Positions 46,440 to 55,971 of a stretch of 64,000 nt of DNA are shown here, one piece after another. The first letter of the stretch is position 1, and each line of letters starts with the position of its first letter. Source of the DNA: Tretioscincus oriximinensis (taxonomy: Eukaryota; Chordata; Lepidosauria; Squamata; Gymnophthalmidae); assembly GCA_022410635.1 (NCBI GenBank), contig JAJVDF010001185.1:219170-283169 (forward strand). The letters are read 5' to 3'. The notes beneath the pieces were generated by a model. The model was not told the DNA's origin and searched no databases. It was given only the letters and a program-made list of their open reading frames with translations. A program made the position numbers and the translations under genes.

Positions 46440-46710
46440 CTGGAATTGACAGTGAGTCATCAGTATGAAGATGGTGGTGGTACCATTCAGTCAGTGAATG
46501 GGAGTGAGAAATTGGACAGAAATATGGTGCTGTGGCCCTTCAGTTTGAAGCAGCAGAAGCACCTTCTTTCTTTCAGGCTGGTCCCTCACTCCCAGTCACT
46601 GACTGAGCTGACAACACCACAAACATCAGTTAGGGGTGAGGACAGCTCAGTGACTATGGGGAGAAGAGAGCAATTGGGAAGAAAGATGGTGCTGCTGCTG
46701 CACCAAATTC
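46440..46710 (+). repeat. Diverged tandem duplication
   Basis: Two units, about 165 bp apart, share TCAGTGA, GGAGTGAGA or GGGGAGAAGAG, AATTGG(A/G) and AGAAA(T/G)ATGGTGCTG. A plus frame crosses it into the trinucleotide array. I see no real gene. Confidence 0.4.
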
Positions 46711-46739
46711 TTCTTCTCCTCCTCCTCCTTCTCTTCCTT

Positions 46740-46774
<35 letters not shown>

Positions 46775-46812
46775 NCANCANCANCAGCAGCAGCAGCAGC
46801 AGCAGCAGCAGC
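46711..46812. repeat. Compound trinucleotide array (CTT/CTC)-(CAT)n-(CAN)4-(CAG)n
   Basis: CTT and CTC units pass into about ten CAT units, then four CAN units (N at 46,775, 46,778, 46,781, 46,784), then about ten CAG units. The N positions are exactly the third bases where CAT gives way to CAG, as expected from two alleles with different CAT/CAG boundaries. Confidence 0.9.
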
Positions 46813-47439
46813 GTTAAAGTTGGAATCAGGGCACTTTAGCCTAACTATTAGCCTAAGATATCATACATTGTTACACTGTTGTCCTTTCCTAGAGTTCCGA
46901 CATATAAAACCCAATAGAGTTTTGTACTTTTAATGGGTGTGAAAAAGTTATATTCTTCCCACTGAGGTAAAGCAATTATAGTCCTTTTGCTCTTCTTCTC
47001 CCTGCCTTTAACGTATTAAACAGAACTGAAGACTTACTAAAGAACTACGTATCCAAGGCTGTCTCCTACCTCCTCGAATCAGAGAGAAAAACATGGCTTA
47101 TCTAAAGATTTTTGGCTTTTCCTGCCATTTCTAAAACATGATTTTTTATTTTTATTCTGCTTTGCTGAAATGGACTGATTTATCTTTTGTCGCCCACTTT
47201 CTTTGCTTCCTGCTATCCAGCATAAAATTGGGCATCTAGTAAGTTGGCCTCTATGCAGACAATGATTTGAGGCTGCATCCACATGCACAGTTTCACCTGA
47301 AGTGGATGCCACATCACCTTCTGTACACCCCATGAAGTCACACATGTACAGTGATCCACTTACTGAAAGGGTCCATTTTTGTAGAACAACTAGCCACCAC
47401 ATTTCATGCCATTTAGCAGCAGCCAGTTTGAAATATCTG
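46813..47439. other. Unique DNA
   Basis: Nothing coding recognised. The last 200 bp may already belong to repeat family X. Confidence 0.4.
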
Positions 47440-47690
47440 AAAGAAATGTGTGTGGGGAGTTTGGGAAATGAAAAACAATGCAAATCTCATGAGACTTTGG
47501 GACAAAATTAACAGTTCATTGGCTCTTGGCTCGCAAAGAATGCTTGGGGATTGTAGTCAGGGTAGCAGAAAATGCTGTGGATTGTAGTTAGGCAATGCCC
47601 TATGGGGTATGTCATGTGATGATATTGCTAAGCAAAGAGTTAGAGCAGCATTGAGTCTAAGGTAAAATGGACGAATGGCTTACAAGAAAA
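47440..47690 (+). repeat. Repeat family X, copy b
   Basis: AAATCTCATGAGACTTTGGG (TCTCATGAGA at 47,485-47,494), TTGGCTCTTGGCTCGC, then GCTTGGGGATTGTAGTC and GCTGTGGATTGTAGTT. Two ZNF143-like boxes lie close together here. Then TATGGGGTATGTCATGTGAT. Confidence 0.6.
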
Positions 47691-47968
47691 AAAAGGGTCT
47701 AGACTATTATATTGAAACCTTGTTGCCCTGAACAATGGTTATTGCAACCATTAATCATTTTGTCCATTTCTTTTTGTATTTAATAAAGATTTCCTATTGT
47801 GAATCTAATTTTACCTCAGATCTACTTCCTTTTCCTTGGGTTAACATGTACCAGCCAACTGCAGTCTGTCTTTGTGCAGTTTGTTAAACCAACTTAATGA
47901 CCTAAAATTCCATTAGGATGCACAAACTCATGCAATTCCCCTAAAACTAGTCTATTTCCATCTCCATG

Positions 47969-48397
47969 TCAGAGAACATCTCTGGCATAAAAAGAGTACC
48001 CAGAGCATAGCTCTCTCCTTGCTTTTATTGCAATAGCAGCCAGCAATAAAATGCTGCCAGGAAAATAAAACGCAGAATAGCACAACCAAATTATAGGAAT
48101 TGTGTGGCTGAGAATACCATAACGAAGAACCATATCCAGAGCAAAACCAAGTGTTGATCCAACAAGTTGATGTTGTGATAATAAAAACAACAAAAAAGTA
48201 ACAGTGATAATGGATGCAATAGTCCCAATTGATGTTAACAGTAGGAAGAAAACATATGAGACTGAAGAAATATCATAGGCTAAGAAAGAAACTGAGAAGC
48301 TGTGGAAGATATGGGGAAAAGTAGCCTTGCCAGTAGTAGGTGCATTCATATCAGTGGTCACAAATTGAATGGAAGATTTCAGCAGATTCCAGGACAA
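47969..48397 (-). CDS. Hydrophobic 142-codon open frame, unrecognised
   Basis: An ATG-initiated frame whose translation has three strongly hydrophobic stretches of membrane-span length: around residues 48-72 (YVFFLLLTSIGTIASIITVT), 82-100 and 104-125 (PGSILLLAAIAIKA at its end), followed by a charged Arg/Lys/Glu tail. I do not recognise the family. There is no supporting promoter, splice site or homologue, and AT-rich DNA often yields hydrophobic frames by chance. It could be one exon or the remnant of a small membrane protein gene. Confidence 0.15.
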   Translation of the reverse strand: MSWNLLKSSIQFVTTDMNAPTTGKATFPHIFHSFSVSFLAYDISSVSYVFFLLLTSIGTIASIITVTFLLFLLSQHQLVGSTLGFALDMVLRYGILSHTIPIIWLCYSAFYFPGSILLLAAIAIKARRELCSGYSFYARDVL

Positions 48398-49299
48398 ATA
48401 TGGGGACTACTATTACAAGCAACGATGTTCTAGGGAACAGCTAAGATATTGAGGAGACACATAGCTGAGGTAGATATACGAGATCAATCCTTAAAAGGTC
48501 CTTAATTTGGGTTCTGCACCAATGTATAAAATATGTAAAAAATCTTAATTTGTTTTATATGATTTCTGTTTTATTAGAAAGCAGAAAAAGTACAAGGAAT
48601 TTCAGGATTTGGTAAAATACTATTAGCTGTTTCTAAAATTTTGTTTGTTGAAGACAATGTCCAAACTTGCTGCAAATGTGCATGTACATAATTTCTGGCA
48701 AAATATGTTGCATCCTGACATTCCCACTTAGGTTACAATTGATGCCAATACCCCATTCAGCTAACTGTGCTGAATAAAATATTCCTAAAGCTTCACTGGG
48801 CTGTAACTCAACAGACAAAACATTTATAAATACTTGTGTTATTCCTCAGGGGAAATCTGCATAGATTTGTCAGTGTTTTGATGTTAAACAGTTTTAAAAT
48901 GTGGAACATTTGGGTATGTTCTAAAGCATTCAGTTGTAAACGGCAGTAGATTAATCTAAGACACTTATGTAATTTGTTAGAAGTTGTGTAAATTACAGGC
49001 TTCAAGAAATACATTCTTTTTTTCTTCCGTAGATCTTGTCAGATACATTACTGGAGCAGTTCTCTTTGCATTATATGAGCTTCTCTTGGGTATATATACT
49101 GAAATGCTCAAGTGCCTCACAACAGTTTTCTCATGAAGCAAATAATATATTTACGTGTTTTATTTCAGTAAATAGTGTCACAGATCTGTATAAACAAATT
49201 CATCTCAGTATACATCCACCAGACAAGGAATGATCATAGCATTGTTAATTTGTTTTTTAGTCTATTTAAACTCTTTTTAACTCTTTGGGCACTCAGCTG
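48398..49299. other. Unique AT-rich DNA
   Basis: No gene or repeat recognised. Confidence 0.45.
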
Positions 49300-49402
49300 C
49301 TTAACGAAAAATAGTCTTCCTTCTATTTTTATCTGTTTTATTGTATTCCACCCAGAGATCTTTGAGTATAGGACAGAATATAAATGTAAATAAATAAAAT
49401 AG
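49300..49402 (+). mobile_element. LINE/SINE 3' tail
   Basis: CACCCAGAGATCTTTGAGTA, TAGGACAGAATATAAATG, TAAATAAATAAAA: same tail type as at 17.85 kb. Confidence 0.45.
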
Positions 49403-49707
49403 ACTGTCAATACACATACATTAGGTAGATTAGTTAAATGATAGAGAGACAGATAGACTAGTAGAGTTAGAGGATAGAGGATAATCTATTCAAAACTGAA
49501 ATAATCTAAAATAATTCCTTCTATTGCACTAAAAACAAAAAAGTCTCTGTGTTATGGCGCTCCTTTCTCACTGGCATTTCAATTCAAAATGAAGTATTTA
49601 ATGTCGCAAATCACTAGCTGCATCTAGATCCCCCCCCCCCGTTTGTGTGATTATTTGTCACATGTGATTCAATAGTTTTATGCAGTTTCCCTTATGTGAT
49701 ATCCACA
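49403..49707. other. Unique DNA with short simple repeats
   Basis: GATA/GACA-like stretch near 49,440-49,475 and a C11 run at 49,630-49,640. Confidence 0.45.
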
Positions 49708-51170
49708 CCATCATCATCATAGCCTTTATTGGCATAAAAAGAAGAAAGACATCTAACGCAAAAAACAAACCAAATACAAACCTTCACGAGTAAACAACAA
49801 AAAGAAGTTACAGATGGGCAATACGGCGAAATAAGATTATAGACCATTCCAAATGGACTCAGGTAGTCAAGGAGTCAATTAGATCAATCAAGAAAAAGGC
49901 CACCTGTTCCGTAAAGGATTCGTCCTGATTATTCAGAAGAAACCCAATTTTCTGGAAGTCCGGTATGGACATACTAGGCAAAAAAATAGGTTGTTGATAT
50001 TTTTCTCTGATTTTTGAACGTAATGGACACTGAAACAAGATGTGAAATAGGGAGTCTTGCACCATATGATCGCAAGTGCAAGTACGCAAATGCTTGGGTA
50101 TTCCTAGAAATCTCCCTCTAAGCTGTCCCGAGGGGAGGATGTTAAAACGTGCTACAGACATAGCGCGTCTTGAGGCCGGGTTAATCAATGTTCTGAGGTA
50201 GGCGGCCATGGGCCCCCCATGAACANATAAATTAAAGCTTACAGGGGAGCAGGTCTTGGAAGCTGCCGACCATAAGCAATCCCAATCAGCTTTCATAAGT
50301 GCTGCTTTGACCATCCTACTGGCTTCTATCATTGTGTACTGTTCCATTTGGTCTAGAGTGATACCTATGCTATCAAGCTTGGCATAAATCTCGACCTGCC
50401 AAGAAGAAGCTAAGGAGTCTTGTAGCAGGAGATTAAGGAGACTTCCATGGGTTGCAGAGTAATGGATCTTGATCCAATAGGTCAANAGCTAAGGAGTCTT
50501 GTAGCAGGAGATTAAGGAGACTTCCATGGGTTGCAGAGTAATGGATCTTGATCCAATAGGTCAAGGTTTTAATCCACGCTAGACAAGAGAGAGAATTTAA
50601 TCCCAATTCGATGTTGAGGGAGGCCGCTGGTACACAGCGGGGGAGACCCATTATCCTATACAAAAACTTATGCTGGATGACATTCAGCAGGTCAGACCTT
50701 GCAATCGCCCACACCGGGGCTCCGTAAAGGGACGGGGATATTACTTTGGCCTTGAAGGCTTCTATGGCGGCCGGTATATACTGGTGTCCAGAGTTGTAAA
50801 AGAACTTGGCAATAGCATTAGAGCTAAGTAGAGCTCTGTTGGTTAGTTGTTTGATATGGTGTGACCAGGATAAATTATAGGAAAAAGTTATCCCCAAATA
50901 GGTGAAGTGTTTGACCTGTTCCAGAACTTCCCCCTCTATCTTCCAGTTTAATTTTTTCCATGATCTAGCGAAGACCATTATTTTGGATTTATCATAATTG
51001 ATTTCCAGTCTATTTGCTCTAAAGTAACCAGCACAGCCCTTGAGTGTGCGGATCAGACCGATACATGTATTGGAGAGGACTGCCAGGACTTCTAATTTTA
51101 CGTTGTAATCTTTTTCCCACCCTTTACCAGGCTTGGAGGCTACAAGTTGATAAACTGCATAATCCTGTTG
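49708..51170 (-). mobile_element. Non-LTR retrotransposon (LINE), RT C-terminus and zinc knuckle
   Basis: Minus strand. The coding part reads FRANRLEINYDKSKIMVFAR, VKHFTYLGITFSYNLSWSHH (thumb and post-RT pattern of I/Jockey/L2-like LINEs), VISPSLYGAPVWA, then a C-terminal CTCDHMVQDSLFHILFQC zinc-knuckle motif and a stop at 49,859. A 3' UTR follows, ending GCCAATAAAGGCTATGATGATG, which is AATAAA followed by a (TGA)n-type tail. The frame is split only by the 78-bp duplication around the N at 50,486. The arrangement reminds me of Vingi-type elements, but the clade is not settled. 5' truncated. Confidence 0.75.
50408..50564. repeat. Exact 78-bp duplication around an N, likely assembly artefact
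   Basis: 50,408-50,485 and 50,487-50,564 are identical and separated only by the N at 50,486. This is the pattern left when two overlapping contig ends are joined without merging. Removing one copy would make the LINE frame continuous. Confidence 0.85.
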
Positions 51171-51370
51171 AATTTCCACAGGATAAAGCAGTGATGATGA
51201 ATGGAAAAACTCCTGGCAACCTCCCAAGACTTGAGTAAATTTAAAAGTGAGGGGTTTTTCCTCTCCCTTTGAATTCATCCACCTGGAAACAAGATGTGCC
51301 AACAGCCAACTGGAAAAGAAATTCAGATCAGTCTATTGCAAGCTATGATTCACAAAGCTTTTCACAGCAA
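51165..51370 (+). repeat. Unnamed repeat family Y, copy 2
   Basis: GTGCCAACAGCCAACTGGAA, CAGTCTATTGCAAGCTATG: partner of 45,836-46,060. It abuts the 5' truncation point of the LINE. Confidence 0.4.
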
Positions 51371-51719
51371 GGATAGTCAAACTGTGTGTGAAGAGCCAGC
51401 ATTACAAAAGGCAGCTGTCTGTTCATCCAAAACATGGTTGTTTTGAGATAGTTTTGTCCTTGTTGTCAATTGGCATTTCACATGTGAACACTTTTAGCAT
51501 GATCCCTTGCTAGAAAGGTGCTCTCGTTTGCATATTATGTAACAGAAGGAGTATCTTATCCTCCTAGCGTGCTCCATCCACATGAATGGAGCAACTGATC
51601 AGGACAGAGAGGCAAAACAGTTTCCTATCCTAGTCTAACTAGTGGTCCTTATAATAAGTTCCATGTCCTTCTAGCGTCCTTAGCACAGAATAGTGGATCA
51701 GAACATCTGCCATTGTTCC
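51371..51719. other. Unique DNA
   Basis: Nothing recognised. Confidence 0.45.
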
Positions 51720-52781
51720 AGGGTAATAGCACCCATTCAGCACCCCAAGTTAGTGCCCCCTTCAAAAGGCCCTGGCCAGAAAACTTTAAGTGGCTTGCAC
51801 TTATGGCAATTCATTAACAAACCAGCCGTTAAGGTAACAATGAATGATCAAGTACAAGATTTTGAGGATATAGTAACTCAGAAAATAAACAGAGAAAAAG
51901 GTTTGACAGGGAAATTATATTTATTATTAACAAAAATTAGATACAATAATCTGTTTATTCTAAAAACATCTTGGGAGGAAGATAGCAATCTTTCTCATAG
52001 TGTTTGGGAGGGATGGGTAAAGGATAATTAATTACAATTAAATATAACAAAGTCAGAGAACTCCAAACAAAAATCCTTACAAGGTGGTATAGGACACCAT
52101 CTCAATTGTCACACATGGGTAACCTTCCACCTTCATGTTGGCACAGATATAATGCTACAGGGACTTTTTTCCACATGTGGTACGACTGTATCTATGTTCA
52201 GAACTGGTGGGACTCTGTACTCAAAGAACTATGTGATATCCTAGGAGTAAATTTACAAAAAAGTGTCCCAATGTTAATGACGTACAGATGCAAGAACCTC
52301 CACCTACAATCGAGTGACATCTATATTTTGGAGAGATCGATCTGGGCGGGGCAATTAACGGTCGCAAGAGGATGGAAGGACAGGAATAAATGGACTCTTA
52401 GTTTATGGTATGACTATTTGTCCTAATTCCTACTTTTCGACATTATAAGGGAAAAACGACTTTTGGCTTCAGGAGTCATAACCAGCTCAACTTGGGAAAC
52501 AAATTGGCAAAAGTTAATAGCCTTTGGTGTTAACTCAAATAGAAGTGTTATATTGTCCCATACCGTTGCTATGTGTTATGATCAAAGATTTTTACTGTAA
52601 TTATTGCTGTGACGTATTCAAATGGTCTCCTGGGGTGGGGGGATAGGGTTTATTGTTGTGTATGTATCTCTTATTGTTGTGTATGTATTTTTTATTGTTG
52701 TTTATGCATCCCTTTCTTTTTGTATGCATTTATCTCTTTTTGTGCGAAAATAATAAAAATTTAACCCCCCCCCAAAAAAAG
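51720..52781 (+). mobile_element. L1 LINE, ORF2 C-terminus with 3' UTR and A-tail
   Basis: Frames at 51,693-52,031 and 52,106-52,426 give the L1 ORF2 tail: KLYLLLTKIRYNNLF, W-x-E-D pattern, then CWHRYNATGTFFHMWYDCIY with CWH...H...C spacing, and the aromatic tail KWTLSLWYDYLS. The 3' UTR has G-rich GGGGTGGGGGGATAGGG, three TATTGTTGTGTATG units, AATAAAAATTTAA, C9 and a short A-tail. 5' truncated with several frame breaks. Confidence 0.8.
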
Positions 52782-53096
52782 ATCAAGAACTAAATACTTC
52801 CAACTTTCAGAGGCTGAATGGCAGCTTTAAAGGATCTACTTGGCTTTTGACAACAGCAACCATCCCAGCAACCCAAATGTGGAAGTAAATAACAATCTGT
52901 AATTACATTTGTTGGTATTTCTTCATATGTTTAGTGTGCAATATATAAAAAGATTTCATGTTAAGAGACTTCAACTAATCTAGATTAAACTAGATGGGAA
53001 ATAATTTCACTTCACTAAGTCATTTTTAATCAACTTTGTTAACTATTAATTTCAAAATAGAACTTTACTGAATTGAAAATTTAAGAAATGTTTCTG
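52782..53096. other. Unique DNA
   Basis: Nothing recognised. Confidence 0.45.
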
Positions 53097-53436
53097 AAGA
53101 AGAAGAAGAAAGAAGAAGAAAGAAGAAGAAAAAGAAGAACTGGGTTTTTATAACCCGCTGTTCTCACCTTTCAAAGTGACTCAAAGCAGCTTACAAGGGT
53201 ATTTTTGCCCGAAGGCTTCCATTCTATCTTCCCCACCAGGCTATGATGGTTCCCATGTATCTACTTGCTGTCAGTTGCAAATTTTTTTGCAATTCATGCT
53301 TTTGAATAGCTGGGTTGGCTAGAGCTACAGGCTAGTGGAAGGTGGTCACCCCTCCCCACGTCCCACATAGGGCTTCAAAACCCCATCTCCCAGGCGAGAG
53401 ACGAATTCCTAAGCGACTGAGCTATCCGTGCCTGAA
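53097..53436 (-). mobile_element. tRNA-derived SINE (copy 3), with GAA tail
   Basis: Full-length minus-strand copy. The head from 53,436 begins GGCACGGATAGCTCAGTCGC, B box GGTTTTGAAGCCC, the body matches copies 1 and 2, and the tail is 50 bp of interrupted (TTC)n at 53,097-53,147. Useful as the uninterrupted reference for copy 2. Confidence 0.85.
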
Positions 53437-54499
53437 GTCCAAGAAGAACAGGCTGATACTGAATACTAGACTTGTTTAACGTATGTTATTTTTGTAATAT
53501 CTTGCAAATTTTAAATGCAAAATATTCAAAATAGTAAATCTAAAATAGTAATGAAGAAAAACAATTATTTAAACTCTGAAAATGTGTTGCTTATTATACC
53601 AAGTTTGTTCTAATTTCTTAGACCTAAAAAAAGTTTGTTTAATTTTATTTCCTAACAACCATCCACAGTAGATTCATATTAATGTGGGTTTTTTTAAAGT
53701 AATATTTGATTACAATATTATTATTTTTCTCCTATAGAAACAAAATGAAAAATTTCAACTTTGAAAAAAAAAAGTAACATATATAAATTTATTTTATATC
53801 CAAAACTTTGGCATGCTTTTCATCAAAACAAATGCCTTTTCCTAGAGTGAATATTGTAAAGATGAAGTAATTCATTCCATCCAATGTCCAAGAACCTTAA
53901 ATGAATATCTCATTATTTGCAGATTTGATCCAAAGTGGCATGATGGTTGAAAAGGAAGATCAGAAGTCTGTTTCAATTATTTTAGAGGCTTGTAGATGAC
54001 TGACATATAACTGTTGAATCCCACAACTACTAATCACCACCGAATTAAAGATACATTTGTAGACATGAGGCAAATATTAAACATCTTCATATAAGTGTTG
54101 ATTAATTATTCTTTGCATTGGACCAACAGATTGTTACTTTTTAGATCCTATTACATTTCCAAGGTTTTAACAAAATTGCACCAGCAAAGTAATTACTGTT
54201 AAGCTACAGTTGAGATTTCTTCCAGCAGAAGTCTTGCTGGTGAATAATGGTGTTGTTTGGGCCAGAATGAGATACTACTGCACTCTGACTATATTCTGTT
54301 CAAATGCAAGGAACATAGTCATTTAAAATGTTTTGGCTCTGCTCCATTTGCCTTCAGAATAGCCTTGGCTCATCCAGGAGAGCAAGTTGCATTGAGATGA
54401 TGCATGAATGTAATGTTCTCTGCTCTTAGCTCCCACCCCCTTCTTTTTCTCTCTCTAATGAAGGCTGCATCCCTACGAAGAAATTTTACCACTATGATA
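53437..54499. other. Unique AT-rich DNA
   Basis: About 1 kb, nothing recognised. Confidence 0.45.
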
Positions 54500-54805
54500 C
54501 TTACATCAGGCTAAATTCACCCCACGAGTTCATACAGGGTCAGTGATCTATTCGCTAAAAAGGCTAATGGTTTCATTTTTTTCCTGATAGTTCATTTTTC
54601 TGCCTTCATTTCGGACTACAGTGTAAATCTGCTAAAAAGGCTTCATGAGGCCTTCATTGCAGGGAAATGGTAAATCCCACGAGACATTGAGGCTGGCTGG
54701 AAAAGCTCACTGACGTTTGACTTGCATAGTAAGCCAAGTGCAGCAATGACTTATGGGGCATGCCATGTACTAAAAATATAAGGAAATGTAATGAGAAGAC
54801 AGCGT
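54500..54805 (+). repeat. Repeat family X, copy c
   Basis: CTATTCGCTAAAAAGGCTAA, AGTTCATTTTTCTGCCTTCA, AAATCCCACGAGACATTGAG (TCCCACGAGA at 54,675-54,684), AAGCCAAGTGCAGCAATGAC, TTATGGGGCATGCCATG, GGAAATGTAATGAGAAG. Here GCAGCAATGACTTATGGGG is continuous, which shows the state of copy a before the L1 entered. Confidence 0.65.
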
Positions 54806-55014
54806 GGAATATTGAAGCTGAGTGGGAAAACAATTGCAAATGGTTTATTCTTGATTTAGAGTGAAAAGCAGAATAAAATGTGGAGAAGGTGCTATATGAG
54901 GAGGTATTGTTAATAAACAGGGTATTGTTAACACATTATGCACAGGGATGATTGGTGCAGATGGAGACTTAAGTTCACATCGGTGTAGAATGAAGAGTAG
55001 AGGAAAGTCAGCAA

Positions 55015-55700
55015 ATTGTTACCTTCCATCTATGGCTCCATTTGACTTTTGTGAACTTTCTGTATGCGGTGCCCAATCTGCCATGCAACTTCTGTCAGCA
55101 GCAGCAACTGGGTGCCTGGCCCTTCCTTTGGCTACTTTGCCAGGGTTCAAAACTGAAGAGACTTCACAATCTTTCTGGAAGTCAACATCGGCAACACTCA
55201 CTGACTGCAAAGCTGTGTACTCACCATCACTGGTAGGATCTTGGCAATGGAGTCTCAGCATCATTACATCAGCACAGGCAATAGCTGATGAAAGGATCCG
55301 AAGACTCAGCATCCCTTTATCTACCTTTCTTTCCATACCCTCTGCAAATACAAATCTCGTTTCCCACAAGCTGTCCTGCAAGAGCTCTCCTGTTTGTTGA
55401 TTTAAAGCAATTAGAATGGCTGCATTCATACAGGTTTCTTGAGAATGAAGCTCAAAAGGGACGAATAATCTTTCTGCACTAAAAGGTCCAGGTCAGAGAG
55501 GCCAGTGAATTGAAGGCACAGTCTGAAATAATGTCTGTACTACAGTGGTGATCCAGTCTAGCCTCCACATTGACTCTGAAGCAAGCCTGAATGAAGATCA
55601 TAGGGCTGTATACCCCAAGATACTGCACTTTGGAAGTGATTTTACTTTCAATAAGTCCCATGGAATCACATGTGTCCAGCCTTCCACACACTTTGAAGCT
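55015..55700 (-). pseudogene. Coding-like stretch of an unidentified host protein, one frameshift
   Basis: Two minus-strand frames, joined by a frameshift near 55,480, give about 210 residues of balanced, protein-like sequence: GLIESKITSKVQYLGVYSPM, IFIQACFRVNVEARLDHHC and FNSLASL in the first. In the second are RLFVPFELHSQETCMNAAIL, WETRFVFAEGMERKVDKGML and CQDPTSDGEYTALQSVSVAD. The stop is at 55,019. No intron interrupts roughly 680 bp, so this may be a processed pseudogene, an old transposon-borne protein, or one damaged exon. I cannot name the protein. Confidence 0.35.
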
Positions 55701-55774
55701 CTCCTCATATCATGCGATTTGATCTGCTTCCATTTTGTAAATACCAAAAGAAAAATCTCTCCAGAGCTTGTATG

Positions 55775-55968
55775 AAAATTGTAAAAATCTCATTGGCTCC
55801 TGGAGCACAGAGACTGCTTGGAAATAGTAGGCAGGGTAGCAGAGAATTCTGGGGATTGCAATTAGAAAACTGAAGCAATTCCTTCCGGGGCTCATCATTT
55901 GAAAGCATAAGCAGCTGGATGGCAAGGTAAAATGGGGACAAACAACTAACACATTTGTTTTTAAGTGT
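55775..55968 (+). repeat. Repeat family X, copy d
   Basis: AAATCTCATTGGCTCCTGGA, GGGTAGCAGAGAATTCTGGG, GATTGCAATTAG and AAGGTAAAATGGGGAC match copy b block for block with more divergence. Ends where the CR1 begins. Confidence 0.5.
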
Positions 55969-55971
55969 TTT

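Noticed and set aside
46446..46817. Frame ending in His10 and Gln9 runs
   Set aside because: The runs are a translated microsatellite, and the upstream part is a diverged duplication without protein features.
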